Origin: Ianthella basta
Taxonomy: Eukaryota; Porifera; Demospongiae; Verongiida; Ianthellidae
Direction: 5' to 3'
DNA: 64,000 nt
Assembly: GCA_964019415.1 (NCBI GenBank)
Contig: OZ025871.1
Coordinates: 1,759,629 to 1,823,628 of the forward strand
Every line of letters starts with the position of its first letter. Position 1 is the first letter of the stretch. Positions 36,852-50,321 of this stretch are shown in pieces. The translations under genes and the position numbers were made by a program. The notes beneath the pieces were generated by a model, which had not been told where the DNA came from, did no database searches, and was given only the letters and a program-made list of their open reading frames with translations.

Positions 36852-37927
36852 GTACACTGCAAATCATATGATCATCAAGTGTTAAAACAGCTGTGCTACA
36901 AGGACGCTAAAGAGCTCAATGAGTTGACTTCCAATCTTTCTGTGTATGGCTCTCCTCTTGAAAGGGTTCAATGTAGGGCCATGATGCATGTTTAGCTAAT
37001 ATGCTCTTCAAAGTAATAATTATTATTCTGTCTGTGTGTTGGCCATAATTCCCCCTTGAATGGCTTAAAATCATACTCTACATTGACCTGCATGCGTCTG
37101 CAGTTATACATTCTGGCCTTTGTGAGAATTCTAATTGTGCATGATTATTCATGTCCTCCACTTAATTACATTTTAGTGCACATTTGCTCTTCTTTGTCTT
37201 CACAATATTAGCTATCTAGATATATATAGGGCTGAACAAAGGCACGTGGGTGGTGATTTGATCCTGTATAGTCTTAAGCTTGCAGTCGTGCACTGATGTG
37301 AAAGGGATCTGCCACTGATGTGAACCTGTAGAATAGAGATTCTCACTGTGCTATAAATATACGTGCATCGACTTCATATTGGCCGAATTTCTTCCTTAAT
37401 TTAATTTCATAAATCTCATGATTAGCTCAGTGAATGGAGAAACATCACATACTTGGCACAATTATTGTATTAGCATAACATACACTGTCTAATGTAACAT
37501 GTAAAATCTCATTTCGAAGATGTGGGTACATCATTAAATGTACATGTGCAGCAGTTTCTTAATTGTATGTATGAAGTATGCATGCAATGCATAACAGCAA
37601 AATTATAGTACAAGCCAAAGGGATAATATTATATATATGCTTTATGAGTTTCTACCAAATGTTTTGTTCCCAGTATAATTTATATAGTAACCATGATAGT
37701 GTTTCTTTATGTCTGTAGGGTTGGGTCACAAATGTGGGTGGGGACGTGACATACTCTCCTTGCACTTGTGAGGTAAGTTTAGACATAATTGCATGAATTG
37801 TGCACAAGTGCAGTCATGATCAATTTTTCCATCCTTCTCTCCCTTTCTCCACCCCCCTCCTGGCTTCTGCTCCAATCTTCTCTTCACACTTGCATACATG
37901 TGCATGTGTACATGCACACATGCTTGT

Positions 37928-37940
37928 ACACACACACACA

Positions 37941-38002
<62 letters not shown>

Positions 38003-38048
38003 CACACACACATGCACGCACACACACACGTACACACACACACACACA
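37928..38048. repeat. (CA)n microsatellite in copy B intron 2
   Basis: CA tract with TA, CG and TG interruptions ending 61 bp before exon 3. Confidence 0.95.
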
Positions 38049-38234
38049 CGTGCACCCATGCACTTATTTTCCAACCTTACATTGCCTATATATCTGTGTA
38101 AATTATAGGCCAATCGAAAAAATACTGCAATAATCATTGGTGTCATTGTTGGGATTTTTGTTGTTCTCTTCCTTGTCCTCGCTGCCGTCCTTCTGGCAGT
38201 CACCCTAACTCCAAAGGACCCATCCGGAGCCTAA

Positions 38235-38869
38235 GACTAATCTTTAGGCTTTAATGATTTCAGGCTACTGATGATTGCTTAGCTTTGGAAGTTTAGGACG
38301 TACACTGTATCTAGATCTGTATATTAAGACTCTGTATGTGTGTATTGCTTGTCTGCTTGCTTGCTTGCATTTGAGTTGTGAAACTGTTCGAAGTGACCAT
38401 TATTCAACGATCACCACAGTCGTCACCAGCAGATCTTAGCTCATGATCAGCAAGCATTCACTGCACCCACAGAGCCCATAAGGCAAATAGTTATGTAGTT
38501 GTCAGTATATATACACTCCTCCTCCAGGCACAAAGTGACATCTACATCCTCATTCAGATTGTTATGTAGACAAAAAGGATCAGCAAAGCATTTTGACAGT
38601 TTGGTAGGGGTGCTTTCACTGGATGACTTGCTGGTCTGGGGACTTGAAACTCTTGCAAACCCAACAGTCTATGGCATCGTGATGTATCTTTCAGGTCATC
38701 AGCAATGCAGCACCCCCAACTATCTGCACTACTGAACATACATGCTGTGATGGGGAAGTTGCTAGCAAGTAGTTCGAGTTCAGGGGCGCCCCTAGGCCCT
38801 TGTGCCCCACGAGTTTTTTAACTCGAAATACTTGTTTAACTTCCGTGCATAATAATTCTGTGATATTAT
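38235..38869. other. 3' flank of copy B with a repeat-element footprint
   Basis: Non-coding. At 38767-38838 a hairpin-like sequence (CAAGTAGTTCGAGTT, GGGGCGCCCC, GCCCCACGAG, AACTCGAAATACTTG) matches the right end of the 1.2-kb insertion at 48721-49918. Confidence 0.55.
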
Positions 38870-39538
38870 AGGCAGTCATGTGTTGCTGTGCGTGGGTATA
38901 TAACGCTACACTTGATGAGAACGTAGATTAGTCTCGCATTCAGCCCCTATTCACTGCGAACGTGTTATTGTTCCTAGTACCCCACCTTCCTCAGCACGTG
39001 CACCAGCTGCAGCAGTGAGTTGATAGATTCAGTGGCTGTGTGTTAGCTATAATCTATAGCTGTAAAACTCAATGTGTCTGAGCCTCGAGGACCACACACA
39101 ACGTAGTTAGCTACCTACTCCACACTCCTCCTTGAATAGTGGGTTGTTAGCTGGACCCAAGGGAACCCATTTCATGGACATCCATGTATTCGTGATGGAC
39201 ACCCTGTAACTAACATCAACCATGCAGGAGCACAGTTGTATAGCTAACTGCAGGCCTCTATACTGTGAATCATAAGGTACTAGCTGCTGTCAACCACTGA
39301 AGTGTTTTTTTGAGTTGCACGATTTCCAGCCCTGCTGTGGTTGCCTCTCTGCTCAAAATTAATGGTTTCAATGTAGCGATGTTTATTTATACAATGTAAC
39401 AGGAAACAAGTACAAAATGTATACAGTTTATACAACGAAAAGCTGCAAACATGCAGCTGTTATCTTGTAAGACTTAATGTGTCATATAGCTAAGTTTCAT
39501 GTGTCAAGTGTACTTAAGTGTTCAGTGGTATTATATTG

Positions 39539-39569
<31 letters not shown>

Positions 39570-40019
39570 CAAATATTGTAATTATATTAATTTCTGGTGT
39601 CCCTTCATTGATATTGGAATATTCTGTCTTTATGTATGTAGCTATAGACCTGTGTATATGGAGTATGGTAGAATCATCCCCCAATGGTATAGCTTTTTCA
39701 ACATCCAAAGGAATCAACAGGGAAAGATTTGTTGGAGCAAATTAATGAACAGAAAGTACAAGTTCAGGACATTTTGACCTCGAAGGTCTTCAAGGTTGTT
39801 CATTCACGATGCAACAATGTGGTCTCTACAGTATCATCCAACTTTCTAATACTTGTACCAAAATGATACTGCTTTGTTCCCAGTATGATTTGTACAGTAA
39901 CCACGGTAGTGTTTGTTTATGTCTGTAGGGTCAGGTCACTAATGTGGATGGGGCTGTGACATACTCTGTCCCTCCCCCATGCAAGTACTTTCAGGTACAC
40001 TGGATATGGAGTTGACTAA
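38870..40019 (+). pseudogene. Family-1 gene relic R4 (exon 1 deleted)
   Basis: The family promoter module (GCAGTCATGTGT, then GCGTGGGTATATAACGCTAC at 38890-38909) is present. Nearly all of exon 1 is gone: only its last 40 bp (about 38975-39014, TTCCTCAGCACG... ending at a GTGAGT donor) remain. Exon 2 survives at 39929-40019 with good acceptor and donor, but a small insertion after VPPP shifts its frame into a TGA. Exon 3 is missing; the intron-2 sequence is interrupted near 40140. Confidence 0.65.
39538..39570. repeat. (TCAA)n tetranucleotide repeat
   Basis: About eight units of TCAA. Confidence 0.85.
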
Positions 40020-40269
40020 GTAAGTTTGGACATGCAAGCAAATGAATGAGCTGTGCACACTCATTTACTTACATTGTACCAGCATTCATTTCTCTCTCCT
40101 CTCCATTTCCCATTTTCCCTGGCTGGTTTTTCTGCTAGCTGACATTATTGCAGATCACTATAAACAAAAGGGAAACAACTGTAGTAGAGGATGCTCCAGG
40201 CACCGAAAACAACCGGCGCACTGCCTTCCTTCCAAAGCTAAACCTAGCAACGGGAAATAAATCAATTAC

Positions 40270-40378
40270 AGCACCTCCAGTCGGGATATGGCTGATTGAT
40301 AAGCACTCCCCCCTCAGGTGCTTCGCACCCTCATGGGTCATGCTTATAAATCAGCCATGTCCCTCCTGGAGGTGTTAT
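40270..40378. repeat. Hairpin with about 36-bp arms
   Basis: CAGCACCTCCAG and ATGGCTGATTGATAAGCA on the left pair with TGCTTATAAATCAGCCATG and CTGGAGGTGTT on the right. MITE-like; it interrupts relic R4. From 40380 to 41137 I see nothing coding. Confidence 0.75.
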
Positions 40379-41385
40379 AAGTAATACATATTATACACTT
40401 TTTCAAAGTATGATGACCTGTATATCACCATATAAATAATTATACATGGCATTGCATGATTGAATCAATAAAATTAATTACAATGAAGAGCCACATACAG
40501 CCATGTGCACCATGAATGCATGACATCACATGACACCGCAATCAGCTGGTTCGGTGAACATGATCATCATTCAGCCTTTACAGATGCAGAAAGTAGCTTA
40601 GCAAGTTACTATACTACACATTTTATGAGTGAATGTTTATCATTAGTACTAGTGTGCATAAATTAGGGTCTTTCAGATTTCAAGATTTTGAGATTTTAGT
40701 CAAATATCAGCCATTGTGTACGATATTTCAGTGCAGTAAGTGATCCGTTGGGAATGGGTGGAATTAATATTGTGCAACACCAGTATATAGGTGGGAGAAC
40801 ATGCCATGCGCAACCATGAAGAGCTGTGCACGCATGGCCACTTGTATATGGTCAGCTACCATCACATGTGGGTCTTGCTCAGCTAAGACTACTTGACCTG
40901 ATGAAGTACACCCTAAGCCTAAGAGGCTATATTAGTCCATGTAGCCTAGACCACGTCTCCCCTCCATTTTATATTCTGACGTGTCCTGGCTACACAAGAC
41001 TAAAGCTATGCCCACTGCATGCGGCAAGCTTCAAGCTGAACTAGCAAGAGATCGGTGTACTGCATGAAGGGAGTGACTGTGAATACATACATTAGGAAGA
41101 ATGAAACGCACAGTTAATTAAAAGTACAATGTTAATTGAGGTTTGCGCGTAACATATAAATTACATAAAGTAATATTAGTTTTAATAATAATGTGTTAGT
41201 ATTGATTATTACATATATCGTTAATGATTATTAATAATTATTGTCACTATTATGAATTATTGTGTGAACTGTCCAGCTATAGTGCATAATTGGTCATCAG
41301 GAAGGAAGTTAACTTACCTCACTGCTTCCTAAATCAGCCTTGCATAGTACTGCATGTGTACCAGTGTATGGCTACCCACATATCA

Positions 41386-41391
41386 TATAAA
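41386..41391 (+). promoter_or_regulatory. TATA box of copy C
   Basis: TATAAA within CCCACATATCATATAAACGC, 58-63 bp before the ATG. The same element occurs at 46687-46692 (copy F) and in variant form elsewhere. Confidence 0.6.
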
Positions 41392-41448
41392 CGCTAACGC
41401 TTGGTGAGGCAAGACATTGCATCTACATAACAGACTAAGACGTGCAAA

Positions 41449-42222
41449 ATGGCAGAACAGCCTCCCCCTCCCTGCCCGGAGACAGAACCAGAAAAGACCC
41501 AGCTGGCAGAGAAGAAGGACTCTCTTCAGCTCCCCTTCCAGACTCACAAGGCGACGTCCCAACAGACTACCCTCCTCAGCACCCGGCATCTGCGTCCTCT
41601 TCGTATCCGCCGCAGCTCAGGGCTGAAGGATAGCCACCGCCCCAACTCACCCCCTACCCCTACCCCGCCCAGCAATACCCACCCACAGGACAGGCTCCGC
41701 CTACAGACACTATAAATGGGTACCTAGCTAGCGCGCCACCTTCCTCAGCGCCCTCAGTAAGATTAGCTAGAAACTTAATAAAGGAAACCCAATTTCGTTT
41801 TGTTCCAGTATAATTTATAGAGTAACCATGACAGTGTTTCTTTCCATCTGTAGGGTTGGGTCACAGCTGTGGGTGGGGCTGTGACATACTTTGTTCCTCC
41901 ACCTAGATATTTTCGTTGCACTCGACGAGCTCATAATTGGCAAGTAAGTTTAGACATGATTGCATGACTTGTACAAGTGCAGTCATGATCAATTTTCCCC
42001 TCATTCTCTCTATTTCTCCATTTCCTATCCCCCTGGCTTGCTTTCTGCTCCATTCTTCTCTTCACACATACATACATATATACACGTATATCTATATATG
42101 AATTATAGCACAATCGAGTAAAAGCTGGGATATTCATTTGTGTCACTTTTGGGACCTTTGTTTTCTTCTTCCTTGTCATCATCGTCATCGTTGTGTCAGT
42201 TGTCATCACCAAGTCCCAATAG
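41449..42222 (+). pseudogene. Family-1 gene, copy C (exon 1 frameshift and stop)
   Basis: Exons are 41449-41756, 41854-41943 and 42109-42222. A one-base loss near 41509-41520 moves exon 1 out of frame, giving an 88-codon open reading (MAEQPPPPCPETEPEKTQLA, then a Thr/Arg-rich stretch). The family frame additionally has CAG changed to TAG at 41631-41633. The PPPY motif is PPPC. Exons 2 (GWVTAVGGAVTYFVPPP) and 3 (HNRVK, helix AGIFICVTFGTFVFFFLVII, tail ITKSQ) are clean. Intron 1 is only 97 bp and intron 2 lacks the usual long CA tract. At 42237-42321 a second, diverged copy of the helix sequence follows (ICVMLGIFVFGSLVITAI) with its own stop. Both exon-1 lesions are shared with copy F. Confidence 0.8.
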
Positions 42223-42236
42223 CTATTAGTAATTTG

Positions 42237-42321
42237 TGTCATGTTGGGGATCTTTGTTTTCGGCTCCCTTGTCATCACCGCCATCAGTGTGTCAGTCGGC
42301 ATCACCAGCATATCGTAACTC
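42237..42321 (+). pseudogene. Tandem duplicate of the transmembrane part of exon 3
   Basis: Translates as a second helix very like that of copy C exon 3, ending TSIS and a stop. It has no clear splice acceptor. The same duplicate follows copy F (about 47493-47578). Confidence 0.65.
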
Positions 42322-42866
42322 AGCCAGCGTTCACAGCACCCACAGAACCCATAAGACAAAGAGTTATGTAGTTGTGTGTTTATACAGTGGAACCGGCATC
42401 CCATGCATAGCTAGCTACACATGCATGCAATATATCTTATAATAAAGACTATTAATTTACATGCTAATGTGTTGGCATATTAATGGATTGTCACTCTAAT
42501 AAGTAATATTCTTACTCTGTCTGTGTGTTGGACTTAATTCCCCCTGGAATGGCTTAAAACTCATACTACATTGACCTGCATGGGTCTGCAGTTATATATA
42601 TACATTCTGGCCTTTGTGTGAATTCAAATTATGATTCTTCTTGACCTCCACTTATTACTTAATTACATTTTAGTGCACATTTCCTCTTGCTTGTCTCCAC
42701 AATGTTATATAGAGATAGGGTTGACCAAAGGCACGTCCATGGGCGGTGATTCGATCCTGTAGTACTTAAGCTAGTAGTAACTGATGTGAAAGGGATCAGC
42801 CACTGATGTGAATGATTCACACCAGGTGTACTGCCACTTCTGTAACCTGGTGTGTAACCTGTAAGC

Positions 42867-43833
42867 GTATAGTGTGAGAAACAAATGGCATCCATCCTGT
42901 TGAAGTGTCACAGGCATTTCCAAGATTTATGGCGCAATTAAGAGTCTAGTGTGCCTATCGCAAGCCAGCAAGCGTCAAGTTCAACTAGCACAACTGCCAG
43001 CTAGTACTGCATGGGGAGTGTGAACATACATACATGGCATGAGTCCTAATTTTTGTAACACACAATACAAAGTAGAATATTGAAGTGCATTGTGTGAGGA
43101 ACAATTAGAGTCAGCTACTAATGGAAAGTCATCCTACTATACGTTATGCATGTATGTGGTTGGACGGATGCATTTAATTGCAGTGGAATGTTACTGCTAG
43201 GACCGGCTGGGTGCAGTCTGGGTGATTAATCATGTCAGGCCTTTGCACAAAAGTTAGGTACTTTATACAATAAAAATTAATAATTATAATAATTATAATT
43301 ATACTATTTTACATGTTAATGTGTTGGCATATTTATGAATCTTCATTGTTTCATCTTTCACAGCTAGCTAGCTATATTTAAAAAAGCATATTTGTGGATT
43401 GTCACTCTAATAACGTGTCTGAGAAGTCAAATGTGCATATCAGGTCATTAGGAAGCTAAGCATAATTCCTAGGAAGTGACCTCATAGCTTTTCTAACGCT
43501 AACTTCCATGCATAATGAATAATTGTATCATGATGACATTCTATAGGCAGTCATGTGTACATGTGCGTGGGTACCCACATAACGCTATACCCTCGATCCT
43601 GTACATGTATCGATGGTGAGAGACAGACATCTACATCTACGTAAGATGTGTATAATGGCAGAACAGCCTCCCCCTCCCTACCCGGGGACAGAACCAGAGA
43701 AGACTACTAAGTTAACAGGAGGAGGAGGACCCCCTTCTGCTCCCCCTCCAGACACACAGGGCGACGTGCCAACAGACTACCCTCCTCAGTACCCGGCGTC
43801 CGCGTTTGCTCCCTATCCACCGCAGCCCACCCC
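42867..43833. repeat. Segmental duplication block C, copy 2
   Basis: Matches 34152-35256 and contains the promoter and most of exon 1 of copy D. Confidence 0.8.
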
Positions 43834-43840
43834 CACCTAA
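43654..43840 (+). pseudogene. Family-1 gene, copy D (exon 1 cut off by insertion)
   Basis: Exon 1 is in frame from MAEQPPPPYPGTEPEKTTKL through GGGGPPSAPPPDTQGDVPTD to YPPQPTP, then meets foreign sequence and a stop at 43838-43840. The rest of exon 1, exon 2 and exon 3 are absent. Up to the break it is the best-preserved relative of copy B and shows that B lost one C. A truncated 60-residue soluble product is conceivable but unlikely to be functional. Confidence 0.8.
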
Positions 43841-44301
43841 GTCCTAAGGGCACAGGAGCTCTGGGACAGCAGCAAGAGAAGTGCATACTTTGCTGTTCTT
43901 GTGTTCAATTCCTATGCCCCTTCAAACAGCAAGTCCTCCACGAAGGCGTGCTACAGGAGACATGAGAAGGAGAAGAGGAGAGAGTGTGAGAGTTGAATTC
44001 TGGAAGTGGAGCACAGGATCTTTACCCCACTGGTCATGTCAACCAGTGGGGGGTGGGGACCATCGGCTACGGTTGCATTTAAAAGACTATAGCAGAGCTA
44101 ATCGCTTCAATGCAAGGCCAACCCTACAGCAGAACCCTGCAGTTCATCCGTTGCAAGATTTCGTACTCCCTTATTGATTCATCTTCAATGAATCCAGGGG
44201 GGGGGGGGGGGCGATCCTCCTACCATGCCCCCGCAAAGGACATCGACTTCAGTGAGAACCCAATCAACCTCATCCGGGGAGAAGTCCAGCTAGGGGACTG
44301 A
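43834..44301 (+). mobile_element. 3' fragment of a non-LTR retrotransposon in copy D
   Basis: Decayed frames resemble the C-terminal end of reverse transcriptase proteins. Frames include NSYAPSNSKSS, then FTPLVMSTSGGWGP and VAFKRL near 44020-44090, QPYSRTLQFIRCKISYSLID near 44110-44175, and SSYHAPAKDIDFSENPIN near 44217-44270. A run of 15 G lies at 44199-44213. It was inserted into or joined to copy D exon 1. Confidence 0.6.
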
Positions 44302-44647
44302 ATTCACCCCTAGCTAGTTGGCAATTTTAATCTAACTGATAACTCTGCATAATTGGAATAGTCATCCAATATCCCCCCCCCCCTTCCCCTTGTACTAGTA
44401 CTCTATCACAGGCAGTGTGCGTGTGCCTGATTCATAATATATAATTGGATACCTCATCTGAGATAACTATAATGGAAGTAAGTAGTCATGTGTACGCGTT
44501 AGATCATAATGTTTGGACGAGTGTGATGTAAATGGGCGGCTTCAGCTCTTTAATATTGAGATCATGATGTCATGGCATACGCGAGGTGGTGGTGAGGTAA
44601 ATCCACAACACGTACAGTTTCACACTCATTCGGCTATACAGCTAGAA

Positions 44648-45666
44648 ATGGCAGAACAACCTCCTCCTCCTTACCCCGGACCGGTACAAAGGAGACTCAG
44701 TGGTCAGGAGGAGGAGGTGCATAGATCTCCTTCCGCTCCCCGCCCAGACTCGCAGGGCGATCGCGACCTCCCACCGGCCTACCCTTCCCTGTACCCGACG
44801 TGCTCTCCATATCCGCCGCAGCCCAGCGCTCAAGAACAGCCGCCCCAACCCACCCCCTACCCCTACCCCGCCCAGCAATACCCACCAGCAGGACAGGCTC
44901 CGCCTACAGACACTAATGGGTACCCAGCTAGCGCGCCACCTCTCTCAGTGCCCTCTGTGAGTTATTCGCTGCTAGCGAATGTTAAGGCCTCAAGCTCGGT
45001 ACTTCCAGTAATCATTTATTTGTCCCGTGGCCCCAATTTGTTTAGAATAATCCATGCAGGTAGCTATATCTCTGGTCCATCGAGTTACCCTAGTTGACCC
45101 TGTTTTGTTTTGGCGTTACCAGAAGCATTTACACTGTTAGTCTGGCTAGCTAGACTGTCATGGAGCTTATTGGGGCAGTCTGGCTACTCAGACTATTGCC
45201 CTGGAGGGTAGTGATCAATTATCATTAAATTTTTCAACGAAGATATATATAGCTGATTATGACTTATTTCTCTTGGTCTGCTGTGGAATTATGTATGCCT
45301 GTCCCTGTAGGGCCAAGACACTAATTGGGGTGGGAACGTGGTGTACAGCATCTCCCCTAATGACTCTGCAATTGCTAGCACCAAAGACCATAAATGTGTA
45401 AGTTTATGATGAACATGACTGCGAAGGGTGAGCCTCAACATATTAAACTATCTGCACAAACCAACTGTATCACTCCCATTCTGTTATGAAGTATCTCTGC
45501 TGAGGTCAAGGCCGTTTTGGCTATGACCAGTGATGACATATATTAAAATTGCACATTGATGATTCACTTGTTCCTCTCTCTATCCTTACCATATTCCACC
45601 TCCCCCTGTGGATGCTCCTGTCCAATTATTCTTTCTGCATCTTGGTCTCCTCTGAACAACTCTCCA

Positions 45667-45750
<84 letters not shown>

Positions 45751-45889
45751 TTTATAATATTATGTAACCTCACACTACATCTACCTGTAGCAACAAGCAA
45801 TGTTATTTTTGGTGCTCTGTACAGTTATCTTTGGTACCTTCTCAATCTTGGCAGCTCTTATGATAGGTCTCGGTGTAGGTCTCTCTTAA
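44648..45889 (+). CDS. Family-1 proline-rich tail-anchored membrane protein, copy E
   Basis: Exons 44648-44956, 45311-45397 and 45791-45889, introns phase 0, 164 aa. Exon 1 has MAEQPPPPYPGPV with a PPPY motif, an acidic/basic insert (QRRLSGQEEEVHRS) unlike other copies, and the YPYPAQQYPPAGQAPP tail. Exon 2 is diverged (GQDTNWGGNVVYSISPND, ending STKDHKC). Exon 3, QQAMLFLVLCTVIFGTFSIL followed by AALMIGLGVGLS, is a single helix running to the stop. Subtype 1. PPxY motifs bind WW domains such as those of NEDD4-type ligases. If the proline-rich part is cytosolic, as the lack of a signal peptide suggests, the protein could recruit such partners to a membrane. Intron 2 has the (CA)n tract 41 bp before exon 3. 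No lesion was seen. Confidence 0.82.
45670..45750. repeat. (CA)n microsatellite in copy E intron 2
   Basis: Pure CA, about 40 units, ending 41 bp before exon 3. Confidence 0.95.
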
Positions 45890-46438
45890 GGTTGCAGAGA
45901 CTTTTGATTTTATATACTTATGTGGACGTCAGTTGTACCCAACAAGCCAGTATGAATACAATCCACATTTTATTTGAAGTTATACTTGTTTTAAATGAAG
46001 GTTTGTTTTTCAGTACTTATAATACAATTAATGCTATCCCTTTATTGATCAAATCATCTCTCACTTTCGTATTGTAATTATCAGATTCTGACAACTCACA
46101 TTCTACTATAATTATACATTCTGCACTCAAGTGACTGCATGGTTTTCTATAATAGTATGTTATATATCATGTTTGTATATCTCTGATTATGATTGAACAA
46201 CCATGTAGAATTGGCCAATCAGATGGCAGTTTAACTGACATAATTATATATTGAGCTATTGTGATTATGTGTGTGTCATGGTATACTCAACTGTATAATT
46301 ATTCAAACTTATGCTTGACAAATTATATGAGCAATTGTCCACTATTGCTATGGCAGCCAACTCAGCAAGTGTAACTAACTTTAAACTACATATAGTAATA
46401 ACTATATAATGCATGTAAATAAATGCATGTATGTATTC
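45890..46438. other. 3' flank of copy E
   Basis: AT-rich non-coding DNA resembling the 3' flanks of copies G and I (phrases like TTTAAATGAA and CCCTTTATTGATCA). It probably contains the 3' UTR. Confidence 0.4.
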
Positions 46439-47762
46439 GAGGTTTGCGCGTAACATATACATTACATAAAGTAATATTAGTTTCAATAATAATGTGTTAG
46501 TATTGATTATTACATATATCGTTAATGATTATTAATAATTATTGTCACTATTATGGATTATTGTGTGAACTGTCCAGCTATAGTGCATAATTGGTCATCA
46601 GGAAGGAAGTTAACTTACCTCACTGCTTCCTAAATCAGCCTTGCATAGTACTGCATGTGTACCAGTGTATGGCTGCCCACATATCATATAAACGCTAACG
46701 CTTGGTGAGGTAAGACATTGCATCTACATAACAGACTAAGACGTGCAAAATGGCAGAACAGCCTCCCCCTCCCTGCCCGGAGACAGAACCAGAAAAGACC
46801 CAGCTGGCAGAGAAGAAGGACTCTCTTCAGCTCCCCCTCCAGACTCACAAGGCGACGTCCCAACAGACTACCCTCCTCAGCACCCGGCATCCGCGTCCTC
46901 TTCATATTCACCACAGCCCAGGGCTGAAGGATAGCCGCCGCCCCAACTCACCCCCTACCCCTACCCCGCCCAGCAATACCCACCCACAGGACAGGCTCCG
47001 CCTACAGACACTATAAATGGGTACCTAGCTAGCACGCCACTTTCCTCAGCGCCCTCAGTAAGATTAGCTAGAAACTTAATAAAGGAAACCCCGTTTTGTT
47101 CCAGTATAATTTATAGAGTAACCATGACAGTGTTTCTTTCCATTTGTAGGGTCGGGTCACAGCTGTGGGTGGGGCTGTGACATACTTTGTCCCTCCACCT
47201 ATATAGATCTTTTGATGATTGCATGACTTGTACAAGTGCAGTCATGATCAATTTTCCCCTCATTCTCTCTATTTCTCCATTTCCTATCCCCTTGGCTTGC
47301 TTTCTGCTCCATTCTTCTTTTCACACATACATATATACACGTATATCTGTATGAATTATAGCACAATTGAGTAAAAGCTGGGATATTCATTTGTGTCACT
47401 TTTGGGACCTTTGTTTCTTCTTCCTTGTCATCATCGTCATCGTTGTGTCAGTTGTCATCACCAAGTCCCAATAGCTATTAGCTAGTAATTTGTGTCATGT
47501 TGGGGATCTTTGTTTTCGGCTCCCTTGTCATCACCGCCATCAGTGTGTCAGTTGGCGTCGCCAGCATATCGTAAGTCAGCCAGCGTTCACAGCACCCACA
47601 GAACCCATAAGACAAAGAGTCATGTAGTTGTGTGGTTATACATTGGAACCGGCATCATGCATAGCTAGCTACACATGCATGCAATAATTATATCTTATAA
47701 TAAAGACTATTATTTTACAAGCTGATGTGTTGGCATATTAATGGATTGTCACTCTAATAACA
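46439..47762. repeat. Segmental duplication block D, copy 2 (holds copy F)
   Basis: Near-identical to 41138-42502 except for a roughly 50-bp deletion at the end of exon 2. Confidence 0.9.
46750..47474 (+). pseudogene. Family-1 gene, copy F (dead duplicate of copy C)
   Basis: Exon 1 (46750-47057) carries the same frameshift and the same TAG (46932-46934) as copy C. Exon 2 starts at 47150 but ends in an in-frame TAG at 47204-47206, and a deletion has removed its 3' half and donor. Exon 3 (47362-47474) has CGA changed to TGA in its third codon and one T lost in the helix. The lesions beyond those of copy C happened after the duplication. Confidence 0.85.
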
Positions 47763-47902
47763 TGCTGAGAACTCAAAAGTGCATTAGGTCATCAGGAAGC
47801 TAAGCAATCCTAGGAAGTGACCGCAAAGCTTTTTAACTTCCATGCATAATAATTCTATGATAATATAGGAAGTCATGTGTACCCGGGCGTGGTTACCCAC
47901 AT

Positions 47903-47910
47903 TATATAAA
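47903..47910 (+). promoter_or_regulatory. TATA box of copy G
   Basis: TATATAAA in CCCACATTATATAAACGCTA, 64-71 bp before the ATG. The preceding GTCATGTGTACCC and following AACGCTACACTTG are shared with the other copies. Confidence 0.6.
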
Positions 47911-47973
47911 CGCTACACTTGATCCCGTCCTATGGTGAGAACGAGATATCTACATCTACGTAAGACGTGTACA

Positions 47974-50321
<2,348 letters not shown>

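Larger units (their letters stand above)
34952..38234 (+). pseudogene. Family-1 gene, copy B (frameshift in exon 1)
   Basis: Exons are 34952-35256, 37719-37772 and 38109-38234. Exon 1 starts MAEQPPPPYPGTETEKSTKL, but one C is lost in the run at 35027-35030 (copy D keeps it). This shifts the frame until the donor, so the reading as such never reaches exon 2 correctly. Exon 2 is the shortest of the family (18 residues, GWVTNVGGDVTYSPCTCE) and ends in CTCE, losing the PPPS block. Exon 3 is intact: ANRKNT, helix IIIGVIVGIFVVLFLVLAAV, then TPKDPSGA. Intron 1 is 2.4 kb because of a hairpin and an 830-bp insertion, both annotated separately. Subtype 2. Confidence 0.78.
41138..42502. repeat. Segmental duplication block D, copy 1 (holds copy C)
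   Basis: Nearly identical to 46439-47762 from GAGGTTTGCGCGTAACATAT through the whole gene to GGATTGTCACTCTAATAA. This is the most recent-looking duplication in the window. Confidence 0.9.

Noticed and set aside
44513..44647. N-terminal extension of copy E (and similar extensions of copies D, G and H)
   Set aside because: The conserved start is MAEQPPP or MADQPPP; upstream in-frame ATGs lie in non-conserved or promoter sequence.
45136..45205. Possible third copy of the TCTGGCTTGCTAGAC hairpin in copy E intron 1
   Set aside because: Similar words (TAGTCTGGCTAGCTAGACTG) occur but the arms do not pair well; kept out for lack of clear structure.
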